A DNA stretch of 64,000 nt from Numida meleagris (lineage: Eukaryota; Chordata; Aves; Galliformes; Numididae), in the NCBI RefSeq assembly GCF_002078875.1, contig NC_034424.1, forward strand, positions 3,176,092 through 3,240,091, given 5' to 3'. This document shows, one piece after another, positions 38,050 to 50,589 of the stretch (position 1 is the stretch's first letter; each line of letters begins with the position of its first letter). The notes beneath the pieces are model-generated. The model was not told where the DNA came from, did not search any database, and worked only from the letters and a program-made list of their open reading frames with translations. The position numbers were made by a program, and so were the translations under genes.

Positions 38050-38240
38050 GATCATAGAAGCACAGAATGGTTGGGTTGGAAGGGACCTCAAAGCTCCCTA
38101 GCCCCAACCCCTGCCGTGGGCTGGCTGCCCCAACAGCTCAGGCTGCCCAGGGCCCATCCACGGCCTTGGGTACCTCCAGGGATGGGCACCCACAGCTCAG
38201 GGCAGCAGTGCCGGGGCCTCACCGCCCTCTGCAGATCCCT
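38050..38240 (-). mobile_element. CR1 LINE, 3' fragment 22 bases from an exon
   Basis: The plus strand reads GAAGCACAGAATGGTTGGGT, CTCAGGCTGCCCAGGGCCCA and GTGCCGGGGCCTCACCGCC. It has the same orientation as ASTN2 and ends 22 bases upstream of the acceptor side of the 37921-38028 exon. Confidence 0.9.
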
Positions 38241-41200
38241 GAGGCCACCAGAGGTGGCCAGGCACCTTGGCCACTTGTGATTCTGCCAGTGTCTTACTGC
38301 TCTCACGCCAATGGCAGCATGAGTGAATGCTCACAGCGCGCTTGCTACCACGAGAAAGCTACAATGGATATTACAAGGAAAACCTCTGCACCTGGGAGCT
38401 GCTCCTCCCAAAGACACCCACACAGCCAAGCACAGTGAATCTCGGGGGCTCACTGCACAGAAAAAGCAGCAGAAAGGAAAGAACAGATCCTGCACTCAGG
38501 AGCACTCAGGACGCCCCATTGCAGGGCTGGCTCCCAAGCACTCAGGTCTGCCTGCTCCCTGCACACAGCGGGGACACGGGGGGACACAGACACCTCCATG
38601 TGCCACCTCCTTGTGACAGGGAGGGACAGCCAGCCGAGAGGCAGCGCTGGCAGGAGGCCTGCAATCCTAAGAAAGTTTCGAGCAAAGAGGCCCCTGGAGG
38701 TTGACAGCGGGCCTTTAAACCGCCATTAAAATATTTTACTGTTTTTAAAAAACCCTTTATTCTATCCAGCCGCACAGATTCTTGGCAGGGGAACAGAAAA
38801 CGAAAGTGCTGCCTCCTGCCCTGGGAATTCTCCATCACTGGGATGAGGGGTGGGTGGAAGAGCCTTCAGACCCGGAGCTCTGTGGGATGGGCTGTGAGCA
38901 GGGGCCGTGCTGAGCGCAGGGCAAGCCCAGCAGCAGCTCCCAGGGCCGGAGCCAGGCAGTGCCCAGCGCGGGAGGCACCGAGGAGAACTGGGAATGAATG
39001 GCTCTGCAGTGATTCACGCCGCTGTAAACGCTGCCTGGTGTTTGCTGCTTTACCACCAGGTGTGATTTAGGGCCCTAAAGTGTGGCCATTAATTACCTGG
39101 TGCTACCGAGGTATTTCGATTAGGGTCCTAGAAAGCAGCAGGAGGGCATTAATGCAGCAAAGAGCTGACAACAGCACCTATGCCAGTGGCTGTGGGGCTG
39201 GGACCCCAGTCACAGCTGTGCCTCCAGACCCCCAAACTCAGGATCACAGGGTCCCCTCCATCCCACCACACAAGCCGCAAACTGCAGGGCCTGCAGCCAG
39301 CAGCAGTGCTGGCAGGGCAGGCAGGGATGGCTGCAACAGTGCTGCCTTGCTGTGAAAGTGGCACGGAGCAAAACCCCGTGGTTTTTTGCAGAGCAGAAGG
39401 CCAGGTTCAGCTTGGCCCAGCCCCGTGCCAGCCCACATCCCGGCCCCCAGCTGCCCTGTGTTTGCTTGCTGCCCGCGTCGCCGTGATGGATGGCGCTGAC
39501 ACGTTACATTACTCAGGCTGGATGTCTTCGGAGAACTGGTGACAGCGATATTGCATTTTCTGATTACCCAGAACCGTGCGGGATGCCAAAGTACAGGAGG
39601 TGGGGACCCAGCGCAGGTCCCCAGCCCGTGGCGGAAACGTCTGCTCTGATCCATCAGGGCAGGGATGCTCTTATCCCTCCCAGCTGCCGCGGGCACCGGG
39701 ATTCATCTTGGTGATGGTTTTCAGGGTACAGAGATGGAGGAGACCAATCCCAAAGCAGAATGAGGCGCTGGGCAGAGAGAACCTGGCATGGACCCCCCCT
39801 CTGCAGCAGTTCTGCAGCAGCAGGGCTGTGCTAGCGCAGCGCAACGCCAGCTCAAGGAGAGCGCTGCAGCGCTGCACTGAAACTTTTCAGCAAATGGGAG
39901 CTGACACCACAATTACTTTGCAAAACATACGCCAAGAAAAAAAAACAAAAACCACAAAACCTACAAGACTCTGACATCCGTTTTAAAGCACAGCAAACAA
40001 CTCCCAAACCCCGCTGCTGGCATCCCCCAGCACCCACGGCTGAAGCCAGCCCCAAAGTACGGCAGAAAGGCGCTGGCGTTGCCCCGCACCACTTGCCAGC
40101 CATCTCAGTAAGGTGCTCTCAGCTCTAATCCTGTTTGCAGATTGACAAGCTCGTTAATCCCCTCTAACAGCCGCACTCGGGCCCGTGTGCGCCGAGGCCG
40201 GGCTTCAGTCCGATGCTCATTGAGATGGGAGCGAGGCAGGGATCCAAGGCAAACACATCCCGTGATCACGTAATTAAAGATCCTATCATTAACAGGTGTA
40301 CGCACTGCAGCCCAGCTGGGGTTGTGCAGGCCCGGTCATTTGGGGATTTGGGGCGGCCAAGTACATGTGCACAGGTCCCAGGGCTCCGGGTGGTCCCACA
40401 AAGCCCGCGTGGCGGCTCAGGGAGGTGGCAACGTCCACACAGCCCCTGTGCTGCGACTGGACACGAAGCCAAGGGAGGCAAGCTCTCTGGAATTTTGCTT
40501 TCAGGACTGCTGTCAGGAATTGCCAAGACCCCAGCCCTCACAGCACGGCAGCACTCACACGGCCCAGATGGGACCACTGCGTTCTGCTTCCATCAGGAGC
40601 AGATGACAGGAGCAGGATGCGATGCCTTGATCCAGCCCAGGTGAATGCCCTGGGAGAGCCACAAAACGTGGGATGGGCGCAGAAGGGAGGAGAGCAGCAA
40701 TGGGGCAGCCTGGGCAAGCTGCAGTTCCGGGGTCTATAACTTTCGGTCAATTACGGCGCAGCAGCGACCTCTAAAATGCATTAAGACACAGCCCTGATCT
40801 ACACTAAATCATGCCTCGGATTGAACAGTCCATTAATCACGCATTTATTTTAAAAGAGCACAGCACCTACGGAACTTTCCCACTTACCAAAGCAGAGGCG
40901 AGCTGCGTGTGAGCACAGGAGCTCTCGGCCACCAGCCTCACTCCAGTGCTGCATTTTGGGGACCTTTTACAAATGCAAAGATGACATTTACCAACGCACC
41001 AGTGGCCAGGGTGCTTTTAAGCTCCTGCCCCAGGAGAGGGCACCAGACCCCTCTCAGATTGCACCCACCTCCAGCCCTTGGTGCTGAGCACCCAGCCCGG
41101 CTCCTGGTCCTGGGGCTGCCCCTGGGGACAGCCTGGGCCTGGGGGACATGGGGACAAGCAGCAGGGAGAGGAAGCACAGCAATGGACATGGAGCACAGAG

Positions 41201-41440
41201 CGCTCCTCTCCTGGTGAGTGCAGGGCTCCTGCTGCAGCCCCAGCAATGCGGAGCCCACCACCACCTGCAGCCAGGAGCAACCCAGCTGCACCTGCACCCG
41301 CACCATCCCCTCTCCCTGTATCATTTATAAAGCTTAAATGCACTCCTCTCAATAAAAGCGTCTGGGGAGAACGTTTGTAGGGAAAAAAAAGGCATCACGC
41401 TCAAAGAAGTTACGTGGTACTGTAAATGGAGAAGGGTTGT

Positions 41441-41444
41441 GCTT

Positions 41445-41467
<23 letters not shown>
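41441..41467. repeat. Poly-T run, about 26 bases
   Basis: The longest homopolymer in the window. No processed mRNA or polyadenylation signal was seen beside it. Confidence 0.85.
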
Positions 41468-41476
<9 letters not shown>

Positions 41477-41948
41477 TCTTCTCGGCAAAACACGACCTTT
41501 CCCAGAGCTGTTAGAAACACTTAGCGCAGAGCCAGATTTAATGACAAGCAATAGGCAGCAGTTTAAATGCACTTAGTGCGGGGACATGCAGCAAGGAAGA
41601 GCTCAGCCGAGATTTGTTTTTGTGGGGCTGGGCCGTGGGGTTGTTTGTTTCCTGCTGCGGTTTGGTTCAGTCCTCCCTTCTCGCCGTGAGGTGCTCGGGG
41701 CCCTTTTGGAGCCTTTCTGCAAGGGAGAAAATCCTTTGGCTGCGAGCAGTTCTTGCAGAGAGAGCCCTCCAGCTGTAGGACTCTGATGAGGTTAAGCATT
41801 AATTAAATCGAACCGCAAGAAAATAATTACACGCACGCATCCGTCAGGCCAACTTGTCACTACCCAGTAACAAAGTTGGATGCAAACTCCATCAGCAGAA
41901 CTGTCATGTGGCTGTTAGAGGGAAATAAATGCATCCCAAACGGACAAT

Positions 41949-41964
41949 TTCATTTAGAGGGAGG
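41949..41964. repeat. Poly-A run
   Basis: A homopolymer of about 16 A with no retrocopy signature next to it. Confidence 0.8.
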
Positions 41965-42274
41965 GAAAAAAAAAAAAAAAAAACGGATTGCAAAGGATTA
42001 ATGAGGCGAAGGGTTTGTGTTTGCAATTGGATGTAAAATGCAAACATCGTAAGTTGTGATATCATCATTTAACCTTAATGCTCGGGAGCGCTCCAACCGC
42101 TCGGCGCCGCAGGGACAATTAAACGTGGGCTGTAAAACCCACATTCCCAGCCCAGAGCAGTGCCCAGCCACGGCCCTCAGAGGAGAAAAAGGAGAGGATG
42201 GGGCCATGGGGAGCTCTGTGCTGGAGCTGCTTTGGTTTGCATGCTTTTTTACAGCATGGGTCTCACTCAAATGT

Positions 42275-42800
42275 GCTCCTGGGAACCTTCGAGAGGATTT
42301 CTGAAATACCTCTTCCTGCCTTGGGGCCCTTGGGACCGTCTAGAGGACGTTCAGAAACCTGCCTGCTGCTCTGGTGTTCTTGGGGACCACCTGGAGGACA
42401 TCCAGGCCTCCTCCTGCCCTGGGGCTATTTAGGATGTTCTGTAGGATGTCCAAAAGACCTTCCCCTGCACTAGGGGCCTTCTGGAGTACATTCAAGAAGA
42501 CCTCCTTCTGCTCTGCTGTTCTTGGAGACCACCTGGAGGACATTCAGAAGCCTCCCTCCTACCCTGAGGACCACCTGGAGGACGGGCAGAAGATGTCCTC
42601 CCACCTCAGGGACCTCCTGGGGACCTTCTAGAGGACGTTCAGAAGGCCTCCTCCTGCCCTGGGGCTGCTAAGAACCTTCCAGAGGACACCCAGAAGATAT
42701 CCTTCTGCCACGAGGACCTCCCGGAGTACACTCAAAAACCCTCCTCCTACCCTGAGGACCACCAGGAGGATGTCCAGAAGGCGTCCTCCCACCCTCTGGG
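42275..42800. repeat. Degenerate minisatellite, about 11 units of 35-51 bp
   Basis: Each unit resembles GGGGACCACCTGGAGGACAT followed by CCAGAAGGCCTCCTCCTGCC and CTGGGG. Units differ by 10-25 percent by eye, so the array is old. Parts of it stay open on the minus strand. Confidence 0.9.
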
Positions 42801-43565
42801 GCACAAGTGGACACGGTGCAGAGGATCTGTAGGGAGGCAGTGAGCACCAGCTCGCTGTGGGGAGATGGAGGAGACGGCCCCCAGGGCTGGGGGCTGGGGC
42901 ACCGTGCTGGCAGCTGGCTCGTGGCTGCGCTCCAGCAGCAGGCATCACATCTCCTCCCAAGTTCAGCTGAAAGGATTAATATAGTTGTTCTATTAGGGAC
43001 CGAAAGCCTCCTGCCTACACGTGGTTTAAAGCGAAATAAAAATAAAATAGACAGCAACAACAACGACAACAAAAAAAAAGAATTTGGAGCAGGAAATCAG
43101 GGAAATTTCAGCAGACAGTCGCTGTGGACCCCAAAGCTTCCCCCCTCGGCCACACTAAAATCCAGCTATCCGGATTTGAATAACTACTAGAAAACATACC
43201 AAATAATTTAAACCAGTTAAAGAGTCAGAACATTTTCTTCACACTGAGTGAATAATTTATGGACAGAGCTATAAAGAAAAAAAAGAAAGGCCCTCTCCAG
43301 GCCTGTATCGCAGGAAAATGTATCCAGAATAAAAGATCACATTTCAGACTCATAAATAAATGAAAAACAAACCCGACTGTAAACAGAAAGCACAGTATTT
43401 CCTGCCCAGCATTCCCACAGAGCGCTGGGCACACACATCTGCTCACCCCCCTAAAAGAAGAGCTCCAGGCCCCCCCCCTCCACCCCGTGCACAGCTCCCT
43501 GCTCTGCCATGCCCTCACCCCCGGCCAGCCCCCCCGGCCACGGCCACATCCCAGCAGCATCCTAC

Positions 43566-43715
43566 CTCGGGGTCGGCTCCGGCGTTTGCGTCTCCCCACG
43601 GAGGTGCTGCGCAGCGCGGGCTGGAGCTGCCCGATCTCGATGGGCGTGTTGGTGCGGAAGCTCTCCTTGAACTTCTGCATCAGGGACTCCACCGTCTCCT
43701 GAGTCACCTCGGGAG
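43566..43715 (-). CDS. ASTN2: ASTN2 exon: cytoplasmic loop, basic segment
   Basis: This 150-base exon begins with two bases that complete an Ala codon and ends with the first base of a Gly codon (phase 1 at both ends). The acceptor is GTTGCAG and the donor is CGAG then GTAGGA. The translation contains TQETVESLMQKFKESF and NTPIEIGQLQPALRSTS, then the strongly basic GRRKRRSRPRG at the 3' end. It is part of the loop between the two membrane segments. Because it is symmetric, leaving it out keeps the frame. I recall that the two long human isoforms differ by about 51 residues, close to the length of this exon, so it is probably an alternative cassette. That last point is memory plus inference, not something the window shows. 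Confidence 0.95.
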
Positions 43716-45145
43716 CTGCAACGCCAGCAAAGGGAGAGCAGTGAGAAGGGTCCGGAGGGGAAGGGGTGCGAGGAGAGCCTGAAGTGCCTGGGTTTGCTTG
43801 ACCAGGGGAACGGGAGACTGCAGAGAGGCATCATGGAGCCCATCACGGCGTCCTGCAGCCCCTCACAGGGAGCAGAGGGGCAGCGTTGATCTCTGCTCTC
43901 TGCTGACAGCAACAGAGCCCAAGGGGATGGCATGGAGCTGCGCCAGGTGGGGGCTGGGATCAGGTTCTTCCCCACCATCCAGTAACGCCAAAAAAATAAC
44001 TCCAATCAGAACTGCCCTAGGAAACCCGTCGCCCGCCCGCGCAGCAGGCAGCAACAATGAATACGCTTGCAAATGGCAAAGATGAAATTTGGGATCAAAA
44101 GGTTTGCCCTCCGGAAGGCCGCAGAGGTCGCCCAGGTTTAACAAATAGCTTGGCCTCTGTCAGCAACTTGAACAAACTCATTAGTGGAGAGTGACCTCGG
44201 CCTCCGTGGGAAGAGTCCCGCAGCCTCAGAGCAGCTCCCGGGCTCCCCCTGCCCACAGCACAGCTGTGCCCATGCGGGGCCATAGGGATTCCCTAAGCAG
44301 CACATACAGAGCCAAGGCAGTGCAGAATGGGAAGGCGGGCACACAAGATGGGGCACCTGTATGTATCCTACATGAGGATCTGGCTTAAATGAGGGGATGG
44401 AGAAGGCTCTGAAAGCACCGAGGAGGGAGAGCCCTGACCATGCCAGGCCAGCACACAGAGCCCCCGCTCCTCCCCGCCAGCTGCTGAGGACAGGAGGGGA
44501 AGGGAACAAGAAGGATGGCAACACTGGTGGGGACGGCTTCCACCCTGCATTCCCCCAGACAGGCAGCAGGGTCTCCCAGCACCCACAGCCATGCCCTCCC
44601 CATCCCAGCAGTGAGATGCTTTGCAGCAACCCAAGGAGCTGAAGGTGCTGAGAATCCACCAGAACCACTGCAAGGGGATAGAGCAGAGCAGAGCAGAGCA
44701 ACTGTTGCTCTGTGCCCATGCGGGAACCCCAGGACCTGAACCCGGAGGCACACGAGGAGGGTGCTGCACAAACCCAGCAGCACAGAGAGGAAAGGATCAA
44801 GCTCATTGCCCAGTGAGTGCTGGAGGTGGGAAACATTTTGGGAGAGCTCCAGAGAGAGTGCAGCATCAGGGACTAGGCATGCTGCATCTTCCAAGTATTC
44901 AGCACCAGAACCCCCCAGGCATCACAAATCAGAGTGCCCCAACACCCTTCAACCTTTCAAATTCAAGATTTAGGGTAAGCAGCACATGACTCTGCAGTGC
45001 AGGATCCCCCTCAGACATCACCACCGGGGAACTCAAGAGCAGGGAAAGGTCTCAGAGGAGCACACAGTGCCATGCTCTATGCTGTTGCTGACAGCACACA
45101 TCCCATCACCTCTTGTGGGGCTGCAGGGGGACAACCCAGCCCATG

Positions 45146-45540
45146 ATCTCATAGAACCACAGCAGCACAGAATTATTTGAGTTGGAAGAGGCCTTTAAAG
45201 GCCATCTGGTCCAACTCCCCTGCAATGAACAGGGACACCTGTGGTTTGACCAAGTACCCAGAGCCCATCCAGCCTGACCTTGGGTGTCTCCAGGGATGGG
45301 GCATCCACCACCTCCCTGGGCAACCTGCGCCAGTACTTCACTGCCCTTGTTATAAAAAACTTTTTCTTCAAATCTGAATTAACTAATTTCTCCTTGCAGG
45401 AGGCAGGGCTGTGCTCCACCCTTTCATCCCCCAGTCTGTACTGACAGCGGGAACTGCCACGACCCAGGATTTGTTGAACCCCGTGAGGTTCTGCTGGCCC
45501 AGGGCTGGAGCCTGGCGATATCTCCCTGCATGGCCTGTGT
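45146..45540 (-). mobile_element. CR1 LINE, rearranged fragment
   Basis: From 45146 to about 45395 it is the CR1 3' end in complement (TGAGTTGGAAGAGGCCTTTA, CTCCAGGGATGGGGCATCC). From about 45415 to 45540 it is a more internal CR1 part (CCCAGTCTGTACTGACAGC, GTTGAACCCCGTGAGGTTCT). The expected sequence between the two parts is missing. Confidence 0.82.
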
Positions 45541-48500
45541 AGGTCTCCTCCAGCAGCTGTGCAGCGGGGCCTTCTGCCAACAGACAGCAATCTGTGCGAA
45601 CCCCGGGGCTGTGCAATGCGGCACACGCGCAAGTAGAATGGGGATGGCACCAATCACACAGATGTGTCTTATTTACTGAAAGGAGGGCAGAAGCAGGGCG
45701 TGCAGGGAGAAGGAGCAGGGGAGGACGTGTTTGCAGTTCCCAAGGAAGAGCAGCGAGGTCACAGCCCTTGTATGTTCTGTGCTTGCCCATGGACGGGGTG
45801 CTAGGAGCAGGGGAAGCTGCATCTCCATGGGGAGAGAGCCAGAGCAGTCAGCAGCTGTTGTAATACTACAAGTATTTACTCAACATCCATGAATAAGAAA
45901 GCGAGCCCAGTGGCCTGACCACTCTGCACAGCCCAAGTGCATCGGTGTAACCTTGGCCTGTCTGCCCTGGAGCTCTGAGGATTGGAGCAATGCAATAAAA
46001 TACAATCCCCCGTGTCACTGTGGTCTCAGCAAGTGGAGTCTGACCCAGACAACAGGGCAGAACCAGGACAAAACCCTCATGGCCAAACGAAAGGTAGCCT
46101 GGGAGAACTGGAGGATGCAGGGCTAAGGGAGGACCCTTCAGGCACTGCCAATCACAACCAAAGGGAGGGAACACACATCTGTGTGCAGCAATGTGAAGTG
46201 ACACAGAGCTCACTGGGGCCGGTAGGATGCTCCTGAGTCTGGGGATGTCCATCACAAGACACAACGGGCAGCTCAAGCCACCTCCCTGCTTTCCCACCCA
46301 CCACACACACACTGCAAATGGAGACGTCACACCTGCACAGGGTTTGGCACTCACATCTAACAGGGAGGTTTGGGTTGGGATGAGAACATCGCTGGCAAGG
46401 GGCAGCGCAAAGCTTCCATCAGAGCAGTGCTCCACGTCTACCCTGGGATATTCACGCTAAACACTGCGCTGCTGCTCTCCATTCCCAGCCCCATCCTCAT
46501 CCCACTTCCCAGCCCCAGCCCCAACCCCATCGTCCATCCCCATCTCCATCCCCTCCTTACACTGGCAGCATCAGCCCATCAGGACGCAGCTTCGCTCACA
46601 AGCCGACTGCCCTCCAGTTGAGCACAGCCTCCCAGATCGCCTCCCCTCCTGCACCGGTTTCCAAGGCAAAGGAGATGAATTCATCGGGACCACTGAGCTC
46701 ACATTTTCGTCACCACGTGGGGCGTTTTCGAAGCCAAGCAGAGGGGGTGAGATCCACCCCAGACTTGGCACGGCACCGCCACTATCTCCATCTCACCCCA
46801 TCCCAGTAACGCCTTGGCAGCACGAAGCCACCCAACACCGAGCTCACACAGAGGAAACACGAGGCTCCCCAGCCTCCACCAAATCAGCTTCCATCTCCGT
46901 CAGTGATTTAAGGACACACTGAAGGTCACCGTACCTTGTAAAGCACATTACGCGTTCCCATTGCACACCTCCTTCCTGTCCACCCCCATACACTATTTTG
47001 ATAGTGATTTGCTCTCCTTATGGCTTCCCTATTCGTTTGCACATCTCCCACAAAACAATTCGACTCAATAGCCTTTATTTCTCCCTTTCTTTTTTTTTTT
47101 GCTGGCACAAATCGCGGTGGGAAAATATGTTGTTTGGCTTAAAAATCACGAAGGAAAAAAAAAAGTCATCAACAGAACGGAATGAGCGATGTTTGGATAA
47201 AAATACTTCGCCACCAGGATGAGAAGCAGGAGAACTCATTCCAGCACTCGTGGGACTTCCAGCAAGCCAGGAGAGCTGCACCCACCTCATCTCAGGCTTT
47301 AGAGAGACTAAAGCTCTGAACACGCTCTGTGGACAGGAGCTCTGCAGAGCACGATCCCAGCCTCCAATCAGTGCAACCCCTCACAACCCATGCCCAAGGC
47401 ATGCACCGGTTCCCAGCACCTCCACCATCCGAGGACATGCTCAGAGGCTGGGAAGCAGGGATGGAGAGCCCACAGCCCTGCAGCGTGTTCAGACTGAGCA
47501 CTGCAGGACCGTGAAGCCGCCTGGCCCTCCCAGTTCTTGGTGCTTGGCTTAAAGCTTTCAGCTCTTGTGGCCACGACCATCCCGGTCCTTGCTACACCAC
47601 ATCTGCACTGACAGCAGCAGGGAGAAGCCTGGGGAGGCACCACCCGCTCGGACTACAGCTTCCCACGCTAGACACCGAGTAAAAAATACCTAAAAACACA
47701 TCGTTTTCTAAGCACCTGATTTTCGCCTCCTCTCTCTGATTTCTGCGTGGCAGAGGGCAGCGCATCGATTCCCAGCACTGCCCGTGGTTCGGGTGTGCAG
47801 CTCCAGAGCCGCACGGGAACTCGTCAAACTCAACTCAGGATGAAGCAGAACGGTTCGGACACAATCACAAACCGAGGCTGAGGCATCGCTGCCTTCTCGC
47901 TCACTCTGACTTTCGCATGCATTTCTGCCTCTCCCATCTCAGAGCCAACTTCTCTCCAAGACCAGCTCCTTCCCTCTCACCAATTGCCCCCAGTGTTCCC
48001 AGTATAACCCACTTTGGCCAGGCACATGGAGGGCTGCTCTCCTGTGATGCTGACTCTGAAAGCCCAGCGCACCTCTACGTATATACGTGTCAGACACCTG
48101 CAACAGTTTATTACTGTCCTAATGACTCCGTGCAAATCAACTCTCTGAGTTTCCTCACACTTATTTCAATGGCTTGGGGTCAATCTTTTGGAGATTTCTA
48201 TTCCACAAAGCATTAAAAAAAAAAAAAAATCGAGCTTTCAACCCTGTTTGGGATAGGCTGGAAGCTCTTTGCGTGGTGGAAACCCTGCGTTCCCAGCAGC
48301 TCTAAATAACAGGTGCTTGTTGTCTTTCGAAGCATGAAATAAGCAACGGTGTTTGTTCTGAAACTGGGATGCAGACTGATTTTCAACAGTGCCACCCTCA
48401 AGGTACCGAGCTCCAGGAAGCAGGGAGCTTTACAAGCAGAAAATTGGGTAATTATGCCAAAGCCTGTGTGATGAAGGTGGGAGAGATTTGTACAACCATT

Positions 48501-50181
48501 TACACTTATTGGGAAGGAAACACGGCCGGAGAGCACAGAGTTTCATTTCAGGGGACCGAGCAGCTCCTGTGATGCACACATCTCCTTTGCCTTAATATAC
48601 ATTAACATACATTCATAGATTATTATACCCATTGATAAATCTCTTGCCCTAAAAATAGATTTTTATACGTAAAGAAAAACTAATTGTAATTGCAAATTGG
48701 AGGGGGAAGGACGCAGAAGAAGAGATAAAACTTCCTTCGAGATGTCTCCTTTGAAGGAAACCGAACAAATGTACTTTCCTCCTTCATATATTCATGAGCT
48801 GATGCTTCCCTACCCCGCTCTCTACCACCCTCAGCTCCGGGCTCCGAGCCAGCGCTGTCCTTATCTGGTACGAGGCAGGAAGGAGTCCTGATACCATCAC
48901 AAGTTTTCAGTAGTTCAGCAAATCTGGAGGAAAGTCTCCGCCGCTCGTTAACACAGCTTGGGGAAGGGGGATGCGTAATGATGGGAGCAGTGCTGCCCAC
49001 CACGCTCCCACAGTGAGCACAGGCACGTGGGGAGCACCCCACAGCCCCCTGCTGGAAAAGCTGAGACCCCTACCCGTGGCTGGAGGTTCATCTCAGTGCT
49101 CTTTCTCCTTTGGAAAAGCCAAAAGCAGGGGAGCTCGAAGGCGCCTGTGATGCACAGGGGAGAGGCTGACTTTAAAAACACCTTGACCATAAGGAAAAAA
49201 GCATCCCCTCCCCACCGCCGCGTGCGCCGACCCTCCTCATCCTCTCTCCAGTCACGGCGCTCAATCACTTGCCAGCTAATTGCCTCCACTCATGTGTGCA
49301 AACTAACCGCTTACTGGAAAATGCCACGGAATGTTAATTTCATTTGGAATTGGGTAATTGCAAAGCGCTCCCGTTTTTTATTTTTTTATTATACGAAATG
49401 AATAAGCACGGTATTAATAGCATCACTCCCAGCTCCGGCCACAATCGCAGCCCCACCGACAGAGGCTGTGAGTTATATGTCACCCCTTGCCTTCCCTGTG
49501 TTTCTTCCTCCTGCCTTTCCCTTCCCCTCGTCACGCTCCTGACTTTCCATTTTGGTAATTAAGATAATGCAGTATAATTATAAACACATTGCGAAAGATC
49601 AAAGCTCATGCGCCGCGGTCCAACGGCCCCAGCTCCGTCTGCTATAGAACCACCACGTCTCAGCCCATCCCTGACCTCCCCAGGGGCTGCTTCTCCATAG
49701 GAAATCCTCAGCTCTTCCTACGGGGCAAAGACTTTTCCAGCACAGCCCTCCCCTGCCACTAACAGAGCGTTCACCCCCTTGGCCCATTTCTCCTCCTGTT
49801 GGAACCACAGCAAAGAAAAGCCCTTAGCAAATAGGATGCTGCCCCTCCAAGCATGCTCCAGCTCTCTCTGCCCCAGCACCGGAAGATCCAGGCCACCAGG
49901 TGCTCTGCTTCCCACATCTCCAGCCTAATAAAGCCCTTCACTTACCTATTTTATGAGGCACCATAACTTTTTAGCTTATGCAGCGAGCAGAGAGAGGAGC
50001 AGGAAGATGGGCAGACCCTCAGCAGCAGCTAATACTCCTCAAGTTATAAAATAATTGAAAAGTTAAATAAAAACACTCTGGAGGAAGCTTCCCCATTTGG
50101 TGCTAATGGGCACGCGAAGCAGCCCAGGTTAATGTTGCATGGCAGGAGGGAGAGCTGACGGCTCTGAGTGCAAAGCACTGA

Positions 50182-50225
50182 ACTCCAGCAGCCCTCCTTC
50201 CTCACTCCAGCAACCCTCCTTCCTC
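50182..50225. repeat. Tandem duplication of 22 bp
   Basis: ACTCCAGCAGCCCTCCTTCC TC is followed by a copy with one base changed. Confidence 0.85.
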
Positions 50226-50499
50226 CCTCCAGCTCCCTAAATTAATGTAAAACTGAGGGCAAGAGGAAGCCCATCCCCAGCTGCCCGAGGAAGGCACTAG
50301 CTCAGCTCCAGGGCAGGAGGTATGGGAGTGTTGGGGATCTCAGGCCATAGGCAGCAGGCACGGGTGGGATACGTGGCAGGGCTGGTAGGAAGGGGACACG
50401 CCAGCAGAGCCAAGGGCTGCCACTGCAGCTCGCCTTCCAGGCCCATACCCAACGCTGGGGTGACCACCACCACGCCAAGCACCTGAGCCATGATGGCTG

Positions 50500-50589
50500 A
50501 TGTAGGGGCTGGCAATCCTGCCCACAGCAGCAGGCTTGGAACTAGATGATCTTTGAGGTCCCTTCCAACCCAAACCATTCTATGATTCT
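50500..50589 (+). mobile_element. CR1 LINE, short 3' fragment
   Basis: It reads CAGGCTTGGAACTAGATGAT, then CTTTGAGGTCCCTTCCAACC, and ends ACCATTCTATGATTCTC. Confidence 0.88.

Larger units (their letters stand above)
38029..43565 (-). other. ASTN2 intron, 5537 bases
   Basis: Contains a CR1 fragment next to the right-hand side of the 38-kb exon, a 14-bp perfect palindrome at 39066-39079, long poly-T and poly-A runs near 41440 and 41950, and the ~50-bp minisatellite at 42275-42800. Confidence 0.85.

Noticed and set aside
41441..41467. Poly-T run as the tail of a minus-strand processed pseudogene
   Set aside because: No polyadenylation signal, coding relic or target-site duplication was seen next to it.
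44138..44866. Open frame of 242 codons on the minus strand
   Set aside because: No family resemblance, biased Ser/Cys/Leu composition typical of GC-rich intron, and no matching splice pattern for ASTN2.
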